A stretch of 48,563 bases of DNA from Candidatus Andersenbacteria bacterium RIFCSPHIGHO2_02_FULL_46_16 (GCA_001817065.1 MHHQ01000027.1:30866-79428), one strand, 5' to 3'. Positions 9,128-18,823 are shown, counted from the first letter of the stretch. Notes: generated by a model not told the origin, from the sequence alone. Translations and numbers: made by a program.

Positions 9128-9377
9128 TTCAAATTCGCTAAAAAACGATCAGCAGCCCTCTAATATATAGAGAATTATACTCCCGCCTAAATTGGTATTG
9201 GGGTTCATGAAAAGGGGACAAACTGCCCCAGCAAATGTGTCTATACAACAAACAGCCCCTTGCCGCCGGCTGGGATTCCAGATAATTGTATATTCATACC
9301 CCCCCAATCTATTTTTTCTATCAAGTCGACTGCCAGAGCAGTCATATTTTTCATTAAATCTAATTTGTCATAAACTA
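9128..9377. other. intergenic region, nothing recognised
   Basis: Apart from a weak GGGG/CCCC hairpin near 9213-9228, no gene or repeat is supported before the promoter at 9378. Confidence 0.5.
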
Positions 9378-9406
9378 TTGACAAAATGCTATTTGTGGCG
9401 TATAAA
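9378..9406 (+). promoter_or_regulatory. sigma-70 promoter of the nitroreductase gene
   Basis: A perfect -35 TTGACA at 9378-9383, a 17-base spacer, and -10 TATAAA at 9401-9406. The ATG follows 24 bases later. This is the cleanest canonical promoter in the core part of the window. Confidence 0.8.
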
Positions 9407-9430
9407 GACTTGTTTTAACTTAAATACGAT

Positions 9431-10453
9431 ATGCAACAAAAAAGCCCTCAACCAACAGTCAAAGAACGCATCTCTGCCGATACTATAACGCGGCAGATCA
9501 TCCCATCAGCTATTCTAGCGCCCTCCGCGCACAACACCCAGCCTTGGAAATTTAAGGCTTTGTCAAACACTATCGACATTTATATCGACTGGAGCCGGCA
9601 TTTAACTGTCTCGGATCCGACCCTCCGTCAGCTATATGTCAGTCTCGGTTGTGCCACGACAAATGCTATAAATGCTGCCAAGTATTGGAACAAAACTGCT
9701 GCCGTACAATATTTTCCTGAAGGTAATGGCAAAAACCAGCCGGTCGTTCGCCTGACCTTTGCGCCTGCCAACAAACCGATTGACCACAATCAAACAGAAG
9801 CGGATATTTTCGCGGCCATCGTGCAGCGCCACACCAATCGGTCATTCTTTGATGAGAAAACATTAACTGACGATGAAACAACAATTCTCAATCAATCACT
9901 CGACCATAACATCGCCACCTTCATTTCTGACCGAAGCAAGCTGGAAAAAATTGCTGATATATCACACGAAGGCACTTTCAGTACATTATCCCGGCCCGAA
10001 TTCAAGGAAGAGCTATCTCGTTGGGTGCGCAACAGCTGGACCTATCAGCACGACGGTATGCCCGGTTATGCCATGGGTATTCCTGCGCCTCTTTCCTTAG
10101 TTGCGCCGATGATGGTGCGCATTGCCCCGATCCATATTCAGGAAGCGTCAAAAACAAAACAGCAAGTGACCAGCGCCTCAGCCGTAGCTGTCTTTTCTAC
10201 AGCTACTGATACACCGGTTGACCACATCCGGGCCGGCCAGCAACTCCAGCAAGTCTGGCTCAATGCCACTGCTGCCGGATTAGCTGCCATGCCTGTCGTC
10301 GCCGCTATCGAAGCCGGTGCAGAATTTCGCAGCCAGGTGCGTGACGTAGTCCAAGCCAAACCATTCACCCAATCAATGTTGCGTATTGGTCATTCATCCA
10401 AAACAAATCTTCGCGCCACACCCCGCCGCACCCTAGACGAGTGCCTCCGCTAA
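9431..10453 (+). CDS. Acg-type nitroreductase-family protein
   Basis: A 340-residue protein. ILAPSAHNTQPWKF near residue 30 is the FMN-phosphate-binding signature of the Acg/TM-1586 nitroreductase branch. A second half with VFSTATDTPVDHIRAGQQLQQVWLNATAAGLAAMPV matches the family's C-terminal helix pair. Members bind FMN, and some act as FMN stores or in redox stress; substrates are mostly unknown. It lies downstream of a strong promoter and upstream of a convergent aminotransferase. Confidence 0.8.
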   Translation: MQQKSPQPTVKERISADTITRQIIPSAILAPSAHNTQPWKFKALSNTIDIYIDWSRHLTVSDPTLRQLYVSLGCATTNAINAAKYWNKTAAVQYFPEGNGKNQPVVRLTFAPANKPIDHNQTEADIFAAIVQRHTNRSFFDEKTLTDDETTILNQSLDHNIATFISDRSKLEKIADISHEGTFSTLSRPEFKEELSRWVRNSWTYQHDGMPGYAMGIPAPLSLVAPMMVRIAPIHIQEASKTKQQVTSASAVAVFSTATDTPVDHIRAGQQLQQVWLNATAAGLAAMPVVAAIEAGAEFRSQVRDVVQAKPFTQSMLRIGHSSKTNLRATPRRTLDECLR

Positions 10454-10482
10454 GTTCAGGTTTTTAGCAAACTTAAAAAAAT

Positions 10483-11592
10483 TTACTTCATCAGTATCTC
10501 CGCCACTTTCCGCGCGGCCTCTTCCTTAGCGGCAAAATGAATCCTCAGGAATCCCGTTTCTTTACTTCGGTCATGAAAAAATATCGTTGCCGGCGTTGTT
10601 ACAATCTTTTTCGCGATTAATTCCTCTACAACAGCCATGTCTGTTGGCCGGTCATGTTTCATTAGCATGTAATAAGTAGCCGGCACTGGCTGGGGAATAA
10701 AACCATACTTCGTAAACGCTTCTTCCAGCACCGCCTTATTTCGCAGCAGCATCTCCCTCAATTCAACCACGTATTGATTTAATTCCGGCAGATTATTTTG
10801 CAGCACCTCCGCCAGGACATGTTGGGACACTGTCGATCCGCCGATATATAAAGCATCATGGCGCACGGCCATTTCTTCAATCCGTTCCGGACTTGTCACA
10901 GAGAAACCAACCCTCCACCCGGGAATAGCGAATGCCTTTGACCAGCTGCGCACCAGTACTGTTTTTGACCAATCCATCTTCTGGTAATCCGCGTCATCCT
11001 TCGGTGGATTATCCCAGATGAATTCCCGATACATTTCATCCAATACCAATAAGCAATTCTTATCTCTCGCTGCTTCGCTCAATTTCTTTAAAGTCTCCAA
11101 AGAAGCCGTCTGTCCCGTCGGATTGGCCGGGGAAGTAATAATTACCCCATCCACATCATCCATTTTGTCTATCACATCATCCCAGTCCAATTGTTCCCCA
11201 ATCTTGGCTGGCAAGAAAACTATCTCGAAACCCAGTGCATTCAGCAGTATTTCATGCACTATATAAAAAGGTTCCGGCAGCAACACCTTGGTACCCGGTT
11301 TTAGGTCAGTCAATAAAGAGCTGGTTATCCCGGCCATCGCTCCGGCTACGGACATCACGTTGTCTACTTCAATATTCCATCCGCGTGACCCCAAATAATT
11401 CACTAATGCCTCCCGATATGCCGGCACACCTCGTTTATTATCGTACCGGGAAATTTTTTGTATGGGAACTTTATGTAGCGCGTTCACTAACGGCGTGGGC
11501 AGATCCGTATCAATTACCCCCTGCGCTAAATCAATTGCCCCTTCCTTTTTGGCTCTCTCAGCCAACTCTCTGATACCTAATTGTTGTGTCAT
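10483..11592 (-). CDS. class I/II PLP-dependent aminotransferase
   Basis: A 369-residue fold-type I aminotransferase, cytoplasmic. N-terminal IDLAQGV, the SRYDNKRGVPAYREALVNYL segment, SPANPTGQTAS (substrate/cofactor Asn), DEMYREFIW (Asp-Tyr), and the Schiff-base lysine in RSWSKAFAIPGWRVGF are all seen. The C-terminal FLRIHFA carries the substrate carboxylate Arg. The exact amino-acid pair is not predictable. The 3' end of a homologous gene is present as a fragment at 47886-48098. Confidence 0.9.
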   Translation of the reverse strand: MTQQLGIRELAERAKKEGAIDLAQGVIDTDLPTPLVNALHKVPIQKISRYDNKRGVPAYREALVNYLGSRGWNIEVDNVMSVAGAMAGITSSLLTDLKPGTKVLLPEPFYIVHEILLNALGFEIVFLPAKIGEQLDWDDVIDKMDDVDGVIITSPANPTGQTASLETLKKLSEAARDKNCLLVLDEMYREFIWDNPPKDDADYQKMDWSKTVLVRSWSKAFAIPGWRVGFSVTSPERIEEMAVRHDALYIGGSTVSQHVLAEVLQNNLPELNQYVVELREMLLRNKAVLEEAFTKYGFIPQPVPATYYMLMKHDRPTDMAVVEELIAKKIVTTPATIFFHDRSKETGFLRIHFAAKEEAARKVAEILMK

Positions 11593-11600
11593 ATCGCCTT

Positions 11601-11653
11601 ATAATATAGAACACTGCCAGTTTTCACAAATAATTTATTATTTAGGTTATACT
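11601..11653. promoter_or_regulatory. divergent leaderless promoters (aminotransferase / ThiF)
   Basis: On the minus strand TATTAT (11601-11606) lies 8 bases before the aminotransferase ATG. On the plus strand TATACT (11648-11653) lies 6 bases before the ThiF-type ATG. Both placements imply transcripts starting at or next to the start codon. Confidence 0.6.
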
Positions 11654-11659
11654 TAAACT

Positions 11660-12889
11660 ATGACAAAAAACCTCATTAAAAAACTCAAACCAACACCGTC
11701 TGCCAAAGAGCAGGCACCCAAACCAGATTTCTTTAATTTATCTAATCCAGATGATGCTGCCCGATTATCAAATCTCCTAGACCAGAATCCGCACATCAAG
11801 GTCATCGATACCTACGACACCCAGCTCAAGGAATTATTTACCTTAAATAATCCCGCTTTAAAAATGAATCCCCCCGAGTTGGAAAAACAGTTTGCTGTTC
11901 ACCAAACAGAACATTACCAAGACAACGACCCCTCTGCCGCCGGCAACTGGGTTTACTTGCCCTGGCGCTATGTTTTACTGCATCTGCTCAAGGATGATGA
12001 TTTCCAGCAGGTGCGCACCGGCCGCAACCGCAACCTGATCACCCCGGAAGAACAAGTTAAATACTATAACAGCACCATCGGCATCGCCGGACAATCAGTC
12101 GGCAACAGCTGCACTTTGAGCATCGTCTTAACCGGCGGCGGTAAACATCTCAAAATTGCCGATCCGGACACGCTGGAGCTGACTAACTTAAACCGCATCC
12201 GTGGCTCCATTGCCGACCTGACCGAGCCAAAAGTATATATGTCCGCCCGCCAAATTTATGAGCTGAATCCCTATGCTGACATCACTATGTTCACCGACGG
12301 CATCACCGAAGATAACCTTCAGGAATTTTGCGATGGACTGGATGTGATGGTCGAAGAAATAGACAATCTGGAAATGAAAATCCGCTTACGTCAGGAAGCC
12401 AAGGCAAAAAAGATTCCTATCGTTATGGCCACGGACAATGGCGATAGTGGTGTCATAGACATAGAACGTCACGACCTGGACGACAATATTCCGCCTTTTC
12501 ATGGCCGCGGTGGTAAAGATATTGCCGAGCGCGTAGTCGGCAAAAAATTACCCTTGCCGGCCATCGGACAAATTATCGGCGGGGAATTACTTGGTTATGA
12601 CCTGTCCGAGGAACGCACCGTGCGTTCTCTTTTGGAAATTGGCCGCTCCATACCCACTTGGCCGCAGCTCGGCTCCGCTGCCACCCTCAACGGCGCCGTT
12701 GTCTCTGTGGCCGTTCGCCGTATCCTAACTGGTCAACCGCTCATCGATAACCGCGCCAACATTTCTGTCCCGGCTCTCCTCGAGCCTGGCTACACCGACG
12801 AAGCGACCACGCAGCAGCGCCTTAAGACCATCCACGAACTCGGCGATCAATTCAACGCCATTGTCCAGCAAATTCTCAAGCATTCATAG
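11660..12889 (+). CDS. ThiF/MoeB/HesA-family E1-like adenylyltransferase
   Basis: A 409-residue protein. After an approximately 130-residue N-terminal region comes the Rossmann core: IGIAGQSVGNSC (in place of the usual GxGGxG), LKIADPDTLELTNLNR (D and N/R of the ATP site), and VEEIDNLEMKIRLRQEA. These enzymes adenylate a C-terminal carboxylate or a small substrate. No ubiquitin-like partner, ThiS or MoaD gene adjoins it. The zinc-binding CxxC pairs of MoeB/ThiF are not visible. The function is therefore open. A leaderless-type TATACT box precedes the ATG. Confidence 0.8.
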   Translation: MTKNLIKKLKPTPSAKEQAPKPDFFNLSNPDDAARLSNLLDQNPHIKVIDTYDTQLKELFTLNNPALKMNPPELEKQFAVHQTEHYQDNDPSAAGNWVYLPWRYVLLHLLKDDDFQQVRTGRNRNLITPEEQVKYYNSTIGIAGQSVGNSCTLSIVLTGGGKHLKIADPDTLELTNLNRIRGSIADLTEPKVYMSARQIYELNPYADITMFTDGITEDNLQEFCDGLDVMVEEIDNLEMKIRLRQEAKAKKIPIVMATDNGDSGVIDIERHDLDDNIPPFHGRGGKDIAERVVGKKLPLPAIGQIIGGELLGYDLSEERTVRSLLEIGRSIPTWPQLGSAATLNGAVVSVAVRRILTGQPLIDNRANISVPALLEPGYTDEATTQQRLKTIHELGDQFNAIVQQILKHS

Positions 12890-12903
12890 CCACATTCCTA
12901 TCT

Positions 12904-12930
12904 TCCCCCCGATAAGGGACAGAGGGGGTT
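12904..12930 (+). repeat. GC-rich interspersed repeat between convergent genes
   Basis: A CTTCCCCCCGATAAGGG unit followed by ACAGAGGGGG, related to those at 5.3 and 8.0 kb. It lies between the convergent ThiF-type and lipase genes. Confidence 0.5.
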
Positions 12931-12970
12931 TCTCAGTTTTGTGAGTATATACGAAAGAAGCTTATGTCTT

Positions 12971-14905
12971 CTACATCACCGGCGCAGACAACCGTATCTT
13001 TTCCACCAATTCAAGTATCCGGTTCGCCACCTCCGCGCGCCGTCCCTGTCTTAACCACCGCGTCACTTCATTCCCAATCTTATCCAATTCCTGGTAATAA
13101 TCCCGCAGCCGTTCCAGCGCGGCCTCTTCCCTGTCCTGTCTCATCCTTTGTTCATAAATCCGCCGATCATTTCGCGCGTGTGTGACCGGCCTGGTAACAT
13201 TTGCCATCTCATTGCCAGAGATTAACTTATCCTTCTTGGCTTGTTTAGCAAGCCGTTCAATTTCCTTGAGTAAAGCAATATAATCTCCGTCATCAATCAA
13301 AGAAATCGTATTATTACCAATGTAAACTCTCTGGTTTGTTTCTTGTCCCAGCGTAGCCTCCCCCTCATTTGTTGAGGAAACATTCTCATCTTCATCCGCG
13401 TAAGAAGTAATGATGGTATATTCCCCATTACCCGTGCCGGTGTAAGCCAAGGTATACCAGCCATTTGGCGGATTAAGAATGGTTACTTCTATCGGGTCGT
13501 CAGGGTCGTTCGGATCATCGTCATACTCCGCGTTCTCTGCCCCGAAGTCGTTGCGGTTAGCAGACAAAACTTTTCCATTTGGTCCCATAATGGAAACCGT
13601 TAACGGCGACAGAATAGTAATACCAAAGATACTTTTCGGCTCTTGGGTAGTAAACTGCTGCGCCACCGGATTTAATCCCAAAATATCCAGCACTTTATCC
13701 TGCGCCGCGTCCGGCAGCTTATGATGCTCGGCGTTATCTAGCGTGATGTTAGTTTCACCCGCGTGCGCGCTGGCCAGCATCACCCGGTCGTCTCCCTCCG
13801 CTGAATCCAGCGGCGGGGGAATGGTTGCGGGTTGTCCGTCCCGCCAGCGAGCCAGCGCCTCGTCTTCATGGCTGCGCTCACCGGTCAAACTTACCTTATT
13901 CAGCGTCTGCTCTTTGTTTCCCGCAATGGTTGTCAGGCCTACACCCTTGCTTACGATACTTCCTAAAGCTTCATTCAGATTCTTCAGCCAGGAGTTTTGT
14001 TCGGTCAGCGTGCCAACGGCCACCGTCTCTCCGCTTCGCCGAACAAAATCGCTTGTCGGCAGCATGTCGCGTAGAGAAGGGAAGTAGGCGCGGAAAGATG
14101 CGGGACGCTTTAGATCTTTTTGGTTGTGCGTTTTCTTTAATGAATCTTCAACTTTTTCTACACGGTTTATTATCCAAAACTTCCACCCCTCGGGGAAAAT
14201 TCCCCCTTCCCAAGCGACGTAAGAATCAGCCGAACCCCTATGCGGTGATCCAAGAGTGATTAACTGGTCAATGTCGTTCGCGTAAATATCATTCTGAATA
14301 TATGCCCGCGTCACGATGCCGCCGAAGCTGTGGGCGACCACATCAACCTTACTGGCTCCGGTGCTTTGCTTAATTTGATCAATGATCGGCTTGAGATAAG
14401 TGACAGCATTATGCTCGGCCGGTTTTCTCCAGTCATAGTGGGCGACAAACAAGTCCGTGCCTTCCTCGTATCCCTCTTGTTCCAGTTTCGTCATTAACCC
14501 CTTATATATGTTAAACCCAAAAGCGAATTTCCATTTGCCACCTTCTTGATCCTTGTACAATAATTTCTTGTTCTGGGAGACCGTAATTCCCGGCACGATC
14601 ACGATCGGGTCATGGGTGGGGGTAGGTGACGGAGACGGGGAAGGGGTTGGCTGCGGACACCAAGGTTCATAAGGCGCGAATTGGCACATTTCCTGGCAAA
14701 AATAATCCTGCGGTGTCACATTGCAATCCGGGATCTCAATGATTTGGGCGTTGGCAGGTGCAGGAAAATACCAAAGTAAAAAAACTACAAGCAGCAAACA
14801 TGGCAAAGCCGTTCTCTCCCTTGCGAAGCCCCGTAGTGAAGCAGCAGCTTCTACTACTGGGGGAAGGGGAGACGAAGAGGGGTTTCGTGGTCTTTCGTAC
14901 ACCAT
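12971..14905 (-). CDS. secreted LCAT/lipase-like alpha/beta hydrolase
   Basis: About 644 residues from the ATG at 14905; an upstream ATG at 14935 adds ten more. A short basic N-terminus precedes a hydrophobic signal segment ending ANAQ, then a Cys-rich region, a proline/serine/threonine linker, and a hydrolase domain. VVAHSFGG carries the nucleophile Ser, AEGDDRVMLASA resembles the GDGTV Asp segment, and AEHHKLP resembles the catalytic His segment of lecithin:cholesterol acyltransferase-like lipases. The C-terminal 110 residues are charged helices. It probably acts outside the cell on lipids or esters. The codons before the signal segment are a mobile-repeat copy; TTG starts inside the signal segment are an alternative. 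Confidence 0.8.
   Translation of the reverse strand: MVYERPRNPSSSPLPPVVEAAASLRGFARERTALPCLLLVVFLLWYFPAPANAQIIEIPDCNVTPQDYFCQEMCQFAPYEPWCPQPTPSPSPSPTPTHDPIVIVPGITVSQNKKLLYKDQEGGKWKFAFGFNIYKGLMTKLEQEGYEEGTDLFVAHYDWRKPAEHNAVTYLKPIIDQIKQSTGASKVDVVAHSFGGIVTRAYIQNDIYANDIDQLITLGSPHRGSADSYVAWEGGIFPEGWKFWIINRVEKVEDSLKKTHNQKDLKRPASFRAYFPSLRDMLPTSDFVRRSGETVAVGTLTEQNSWLKNLNEALGSIVSKGVGLTTIAGNKEQTLNKVSLTGERSHEDEALARWRDGQPATIPPPLDSAEGDDRVMLASAHAGETNITLDNAEHHKLPDAAQDKVLDILGLNPVAQQFTTQEPKSIFGITILSPLTVSIMGPNGKVLSANRNDFGAENAEYDDDPNDPDDPIEVTILNPPNGWYTLAYTGTGNGEYTIITSYADEDENVSSTNEGEATLGQETNQRVYIGNNTISLIDDGDYIALLKEIERLAKQAKKDKLISGNEMANVTRPVTHARNDRRIYEQRMRQDREEAALERLRDYYQELDKIGNEVTRWLRQGRRAEVANRILELVEKIRLSAPVM
14811..14885 (-). 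repeat. interspersed repeat coding the N-terminus of the lipase
   Basis: Read on the minus strand it contains AACCCCTCTTCGTCTCCCC, a CCCCCAGTAGTAGAAGCTG arm and a CAGCTTCACTACGGGGCTTCGC-like arm. The AGTAGAAGC/GCTTCAC arms can pair. It relates to the GC-rich units at 5.3, 8.0, 12.9 and 21.2 kb and is read in frame by the hydrolase gene. Confidence 0.5.
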
Positions 14906-14912
14906 ATTTCTG

Positions 14913-14936
14913 ATTATATACGACGCGGCGTACAAT
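14913..14936. promoter_or_regulatory. divergent leaderless promoters (lipase / membrane protein)
   Basis: Minus-strand TATAAT at 14913-14918 lies 7 bases before the ATG at 14905. Plus-strand TACAAT at 14931-14936 lies 5 or 8 bases before the ATGs at 14942 and 14945. Confidence 0.6.
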
Positions 14937-14941
14937 TAAAG

Positions 14942-15316
14942 ATGATGAAATGGACGCAAGCGTTCCAACCGAAGAAGTGGAAAGTGATTGTATCGCTAGT
15001 CCCATTTATTTTTCCGTTATTTGAAATTTGGCTATGGATTCAAATAACATTCGACTTATATGTAGATGTAGATAATTTTCTTTTTGATGTCGAAGAAATT
15101 ATCGGAGGTGTTTTATATATTAGCGAAGTAACTATATCAGCTCCATTTGAAAATCTTCTGCGCCCGCTCGGTTGGTGGTCACGCAACAGTCTTGTTGTCG
15201 CCCCCGACGGCCCCCTCCTCCCCGGCAGCTTCGCCGTCGCCATCACGTACTCGCTGCTAATTTATATCATTTGGTCGCTCGTCAGCCTGCGGAGCAGTAA
15301 TCAGAAGCCATATTAG
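14942..15316 (+). CDS. hypothetical two-helix membrane protein
   Basis: I do not recognise this 124-residue protein. A hydrophobic segment at about residues 16-34 (IVSLVPFIFPLFEIWLWI) and one near the C-terminus (FAVAITYSLLIYIIWSLV) predict two membrane helices, with a soluble loop of about 60 residues between them. It is divergent from the secreted hydrolase with only 36 bases between the two ATGs, so the two may be co-regulated. ATG 14942 and ATG 14945 are equally possible starts. Confidence 0.6.
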   Translation: MMKWTQAFQPKKWKVIVSLVPFIFPLFEIWLWIQITFDLYVDVDNFLFDVEEIIGGVLYISEVTISAPFENLLRPLGWWSRNSLVVAPDGPLLPGSFAVAITYSLLIYIIWSLVSLRSSNQKPY

Positions 15317-15620
15317 CCTTTCTTTAATCCCATTGGACGCGTTTGCGGCCGTCGGTGTACGCTTACTGTATGCCAGAATATAGTCTCCCCCAAGCCATCC
15401 CCGCGCGTGATAAAATAAAGCAACAGGCAGTAATTATACTTGAACCCCCTTACCCTTATTGCACTTATACCTGCACATTGGACGCATTCTTCAGACGTTA
15501 GAGACGTTAGTGTTTACTGGAGTCACACAATACAGAGAAAAAACTAAACAACCAAAACAGTGAAGCGCAAACATAAAGTATAAAGATAAGTAGCGTTGAT
15601 GATTTTATTAAATAAAAAAT
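15317..15620. other. intergenic region upstream of the defence-like genes
   Basis: No gene seen. It contains a short direct repeat (GACGTTAGAGACGTTAG) near 15493-15509 and becomes AT-rich towards the helicase start. It marks the change from GC-rich core codon use to the more A-rich use of 15.6-24.4 kb. Confidence 0.5.
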
Positions 15621-18600
15621 ATGAGCACTGATTTAACATTTATCACAAACGAAAAAGGTCAAAATCTCAAAGAGAGATTCGAGATTTTAATTAAAGATAC
15701 AAGATTTTTTGATTGTTTAGTTGGCTATTTTTATGCCAGTGGTTTTCACGCCATTTATAAGTCTCTGGAAAAAACCGACAAGGTTAGAATTATAATTGGG
15801 ATTAGTACCAGTCCTCAAACATACGATTTAATGCAAAAAGCAAAAACTGTCGAACAGTCATCTTTGCAATTTTCAAGTGCGGAAACTAAAGAGAAGCTTG
15901 GTGAGGTTGTTGAAAAGGAAATAGAGGAGGCTGATGACAGCGAAAATACAGAAAACGGTATTAATACTTTCATTGATTGGATTAAAAATGGCAAATTGGA
16001 AATCAGAGCGTACCCATCAGAAAAGATTCACGCCAAGGTTTACATTATGACTTTTGGCGAGGGTGATCGAGACAAGGGTCGGGTTATCACCGGCTCAAGC
16101 AATTTCACACAGGCAGGCCTGGTAGATAATTTGGAATTCAACGTCGAGCTTAAAAATCGAGCCGACTATGATTTTGCATTGGCAAAGTTCAATGAGCTTT
16201 GGAAAGACTCTGTTGATGTCAACCAGAAATATGTCGATACGATTCGCACAAAGACTTGGTTGAATGACACAATCACTCCCTACGAACTTTACCTCAAATT
16301 CTTGTATGAATATTTCAAGGACGACTTGAGTCAGCACGACGAGATGTTTCTCAAATACCTACCGAGTGAGTTCAAGAAACTGGAGTACCAAGAGCAGGCC
16401 GTTCTTAACGCTAAAAAGATTCTTGATGAGTATGGCGGTGTCTTTATTTCAGACGTGGTCGGTCTTGGTAAAACCTATATCTCGGCCATGCTTGCTGGCC
16501 AGCTCATTAACGAGGGCAGGATTCTTGTTATTGCGCCACCGGTACTTTTGGATAAAACCAACCCCGGCTCATGGCCAAACGTGTTCCGAGATTTTAATGT
16601 GCCAGCTACATTCCGATCAGTCGGAGAGCTTGAGAAAATCATCAAAGATGGTGTTGAGCAATACAGCCATGTATTTGTGGATGAAGCTCACCGCTTCCGA
16701 ACCGAGAATAATGCCACTTATGAAAATTTGGCCGAGATTAGCCGCGGCAAAAAAGTAGTGCTTGTTACCGCTACTCCATATAACAATTCACCAAAAGATA
16801 TATTGAGCCAGGTAAAACTTTTCCAAAAAGCTAGAAAAAGCACAATCCCAAACTTACCCGATCTTGAACAGTTTTTTGCCAGCCTTGAACGCAAGCTCAA
16901 AAACCTTGATCGCCAGAAAGATTACACCGACTACATCAAGACCGTAAAGGAAAATGCCAAAGAAATTCGGGAAAAGGTTCTCAAGTACTTAATGGTACGC
17001 CGAACTCGTACAGAGATTGCGAAATATTTTGCCGAGGATTTGGCTTCCCAAAAATTGCGTTTTCCAGACATTGAAAAACCGGAGGCGGCTTTTTACGAGC
17101 TCAACGACAAGGAAGACGTTGTCTTTACCAAGACCGTTGAATTGATCGCCAAAAAATTCAAATACGCCCGTTATACCCCGATCCTTTATTACAAGGGTGA
17201 AGTGAGCCAGCCGGAAGAATTAGCGCAAAGAAATATGGGTAAATTTATGAAGATTTTGCTCATCAAACGTCTTGAGTCCAGTTTCCATGCTTTCCGCAAT
17301 TCTCTCGGCCGCTTCATTCATTCCTACGAGTCAGTTATCTCCGAAGTGGATAATGGCAATGTGTATGTCAGCAAAAAATATACCAATAAGATTTTTGAGC
17401 TTCTTGCCGATGATAATGACGACGCGGTTGAAGCGCTGATCAGCGAGGGCAAAGCGGAACGCTTGCCGAGCAAAGATTTCCGGGATGAATTCCGGAAAGA
17501 TTTGCAGGGCGATTTAGATATTCTAAAAGAAATTCACGAGCTTTGGATCGGCGTTAACAGAGACCCGAAGCTTTTATCCTTTATAGATAAACTCTCCGCA
17601 AATCCAATCCTAAAAAAGAACAAGCTTATTGTCTTTACTGAATCAAAAGAAACGGCCGAATATCTTGCTAAAAATATTGACGAAAAGTTTCCAAACGAGA
17701 CTCTTTGCTTTACCGGTAGTTCCAGCGCGTTGGTTCGGGAACAAGTCATTGAAAACTTTGATGCCAGGGCACGGTTTCCCAAAGATGATTACCGCATTCT
17801 CATCTGTACTGAAATACTGGCGGAAGGCGTAAACTTGCACCGCTCCAACGTGGTCATAAATTATGATCTCCCATGGAATCCGACTCGCATGATGCAAAGG
17901 GTCGGCCGTATTAATCGCGTGGACACCAAGTTTGATACTGTTTATACCTTTAATTTTTTCCCAACCAAACAAGCCAACGATCAAATCAAACTCCGGGAAG
18001 CGGCCGAAGCGAAAATCAACGCTTTTCTTTCCCTGCTTGGAGGGGATGCTCATTTGCTGACTGAAAACGAACCAATCGGTTCTCACGAGCTATTCAGTCG
18101 CCTTACTTCCAAAGAAATTATTACCGGCGAGGACGAGAGCGAAGAGAGCGAGCTCAAGTATCTCCATGTGATTAAAAATATCCGAGACAAAGAACCGGAC
18201 ACTTTTGAAAAGATTAAACATCTCCCCAAGAAAGCCAGAACAGCAAAAACCGATAAAACTAACGCGAGCCATCTGGTGACTTATTTCCGCCGGGGTAAAA
18301 TCCAAAAGTTCTTTATGGCCTCGTCTGTTGGTGCCAAAGAATTGGATTTTATTACTACGGCCAAAACACTGGAAGCATCAAAAGATGTCAAACAGCAAAA
18401 AATAGACAAGGACTTTTACGGCTTAATTGAACAGAATAAAAAAGCATTTATTTTTGCCACTACCGAAGGGTTGCCGGATGTAAAAATGCGCGGAGGCAGG
18501 GACAGTGCCACGCAAATTTTACGTATTCTCAAAGCAACTATGAAAGATCGCCGACAGTTCACCGAAGATCAAGACCTCTACCTTAAAAAGGTTATCACCC

Positions 18601-18812
18601 AGCTTGAGGAAGGCGGCTTGCCAAAACAAACCACCAGAGTAACCCTGCAGGCTCTCAATAAAGAAATTGAGAAAGGCATTAATCCTCTAAAAATTCTCTC
18701 GGTTTTGCAGAGCCATATCTCGACCCGGCTTCTTAAGGGTCATTTTGCTGAAACTACCGCCGATCACTTTGGTAAGCGAGAAGTTATTCTGTCAGAGTAC
18801 TTAACGAATTAA
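15621..18812 (+). CDS. PLD-nuclease/superfamily 2 helicase fusion protein
   Basis: A 1063-residue protein. Residues 1-190 form a phospholipase-D-like nuclease half with HAKVYI (about 137) and GSSNFTQAGL (the HxK...GSxN signature). Next is an SNF2/DEAD-type helicase: Walker A GLGKT (about 281), Walker B DEAH (about 354), motif III TATPYNN. The C-terminal helicase half has the motif VI segment QRVGRINRVD. An extended C-terminal domain follows. Such fusions occur in restriction and DISARM-like defence loci, where the helicase translocates DNA and the PLD unit may cut it. It starts a unit in which the next two genes follow at 11 and 1 bases. The specific defence type is not assigned. Confidence 0.85.
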   Translation: MSTDLTFITNEKGQNLKERFEILIKDTRFFDCLVGYFYASGFHAIYKSLEKTDKVRIIIGISTSPQTYDLMQKAKTVEQSSLQFSSAETKEKLGEVVEKEIEEADDSENTENGINTFIDWIKNGKLEIRAYPSEKIHAKVYIMTFGEGDRDKGRVITGSSNFTQAGLVDNLEFNVELKNRADYDFALAKFNELWKDSVDVNQKYVDTIRTKTWLNDTITPYELYLKFLYEYFKDDLSQHDEMFLKYLPSEFKKLEYQEQAVLNAKKILDEYGGVFISDVVGLGKTYISAMLAGQLINEGRILVIAPPVLLDKTNPGSWPNVFRDFNVPATFRSVGELEKIIKDGVEQYSHVFVDEAHRFRTENNATYENLAEISRGKKVVLVTATPYNNSPKDILSQVKLFQKARKSTIPNLPDLEQFFASLERKLKNLDRQKDYTDYIKTVKENAKEIREKVLKYLMVRRTRTEIAKYFAEDLASQKLRFPDIEKPEAAFYELNDKEDVVFTKTVELIAKKFKYARYTPILYYKGEVSQPEELAQRNMGKFMKILLIKRLESSFHAFRNSLGRFIHSYESVISEVDNGNVYVSKKYTNKIFELLADDNDDAVEALISEGKAERLPSKDFRDEFRKDLQGDLDILKEIHELWIGVNRDPKLLSFIDKLSANPILKKNKLIVFTESKETAEYLAKNIDEKFPNETLCFTGSSSALVREQVIENFDARARFPKDDYRILICTEILAEGVNLHRSNVVINYDLPWNPTRMMQRVGRINRVDTKFDTVYTFNFFPTKQANDQIKLREAAEAKINAFLSLLGGDAHLLTENEPIGSHELFSRLTSKEIITGEDESEESELKYLHVIKNIRDKEPDTFEKIKHLPKKARTAKTDKTNASHLVTYFRRGKIQKFFMASSVGAKELDFITTAKTLEASKDVKQQKIDKDFYGLIEQNKKAFIFATTEGLPDVKMRGGRDSATQILRILKATMKDRRQFTEDQDLYLKKVITQLEEGGLPKQTTRVTLQALNKEIEKGINPLKILSVLQSHISTRLLKGHFAETTADHFGKREVILSEYLTN

Positions 18813-18823
18813 CTTATAATTTT

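Noticed and set aside
9192-9488. A 98-codon plus-strand frame before the nitroreductase gene
   Set aside because: Overlaps the promoter and the start of the real gene, has no recognisable composition and no ribosome binding site.
11660-12889. The ThiF-type protein as MccB partner of the 8-residue ORF
   Set aside because: It lies 34 kb away in the core region and no MccB-like N-terminal peptide-binding domain is evident.
13743-14259. Plus-strand frames inside the lipase gene
   Set aside because: Shadows of the minus-strand gene, whose hydrolase motifs are clear.
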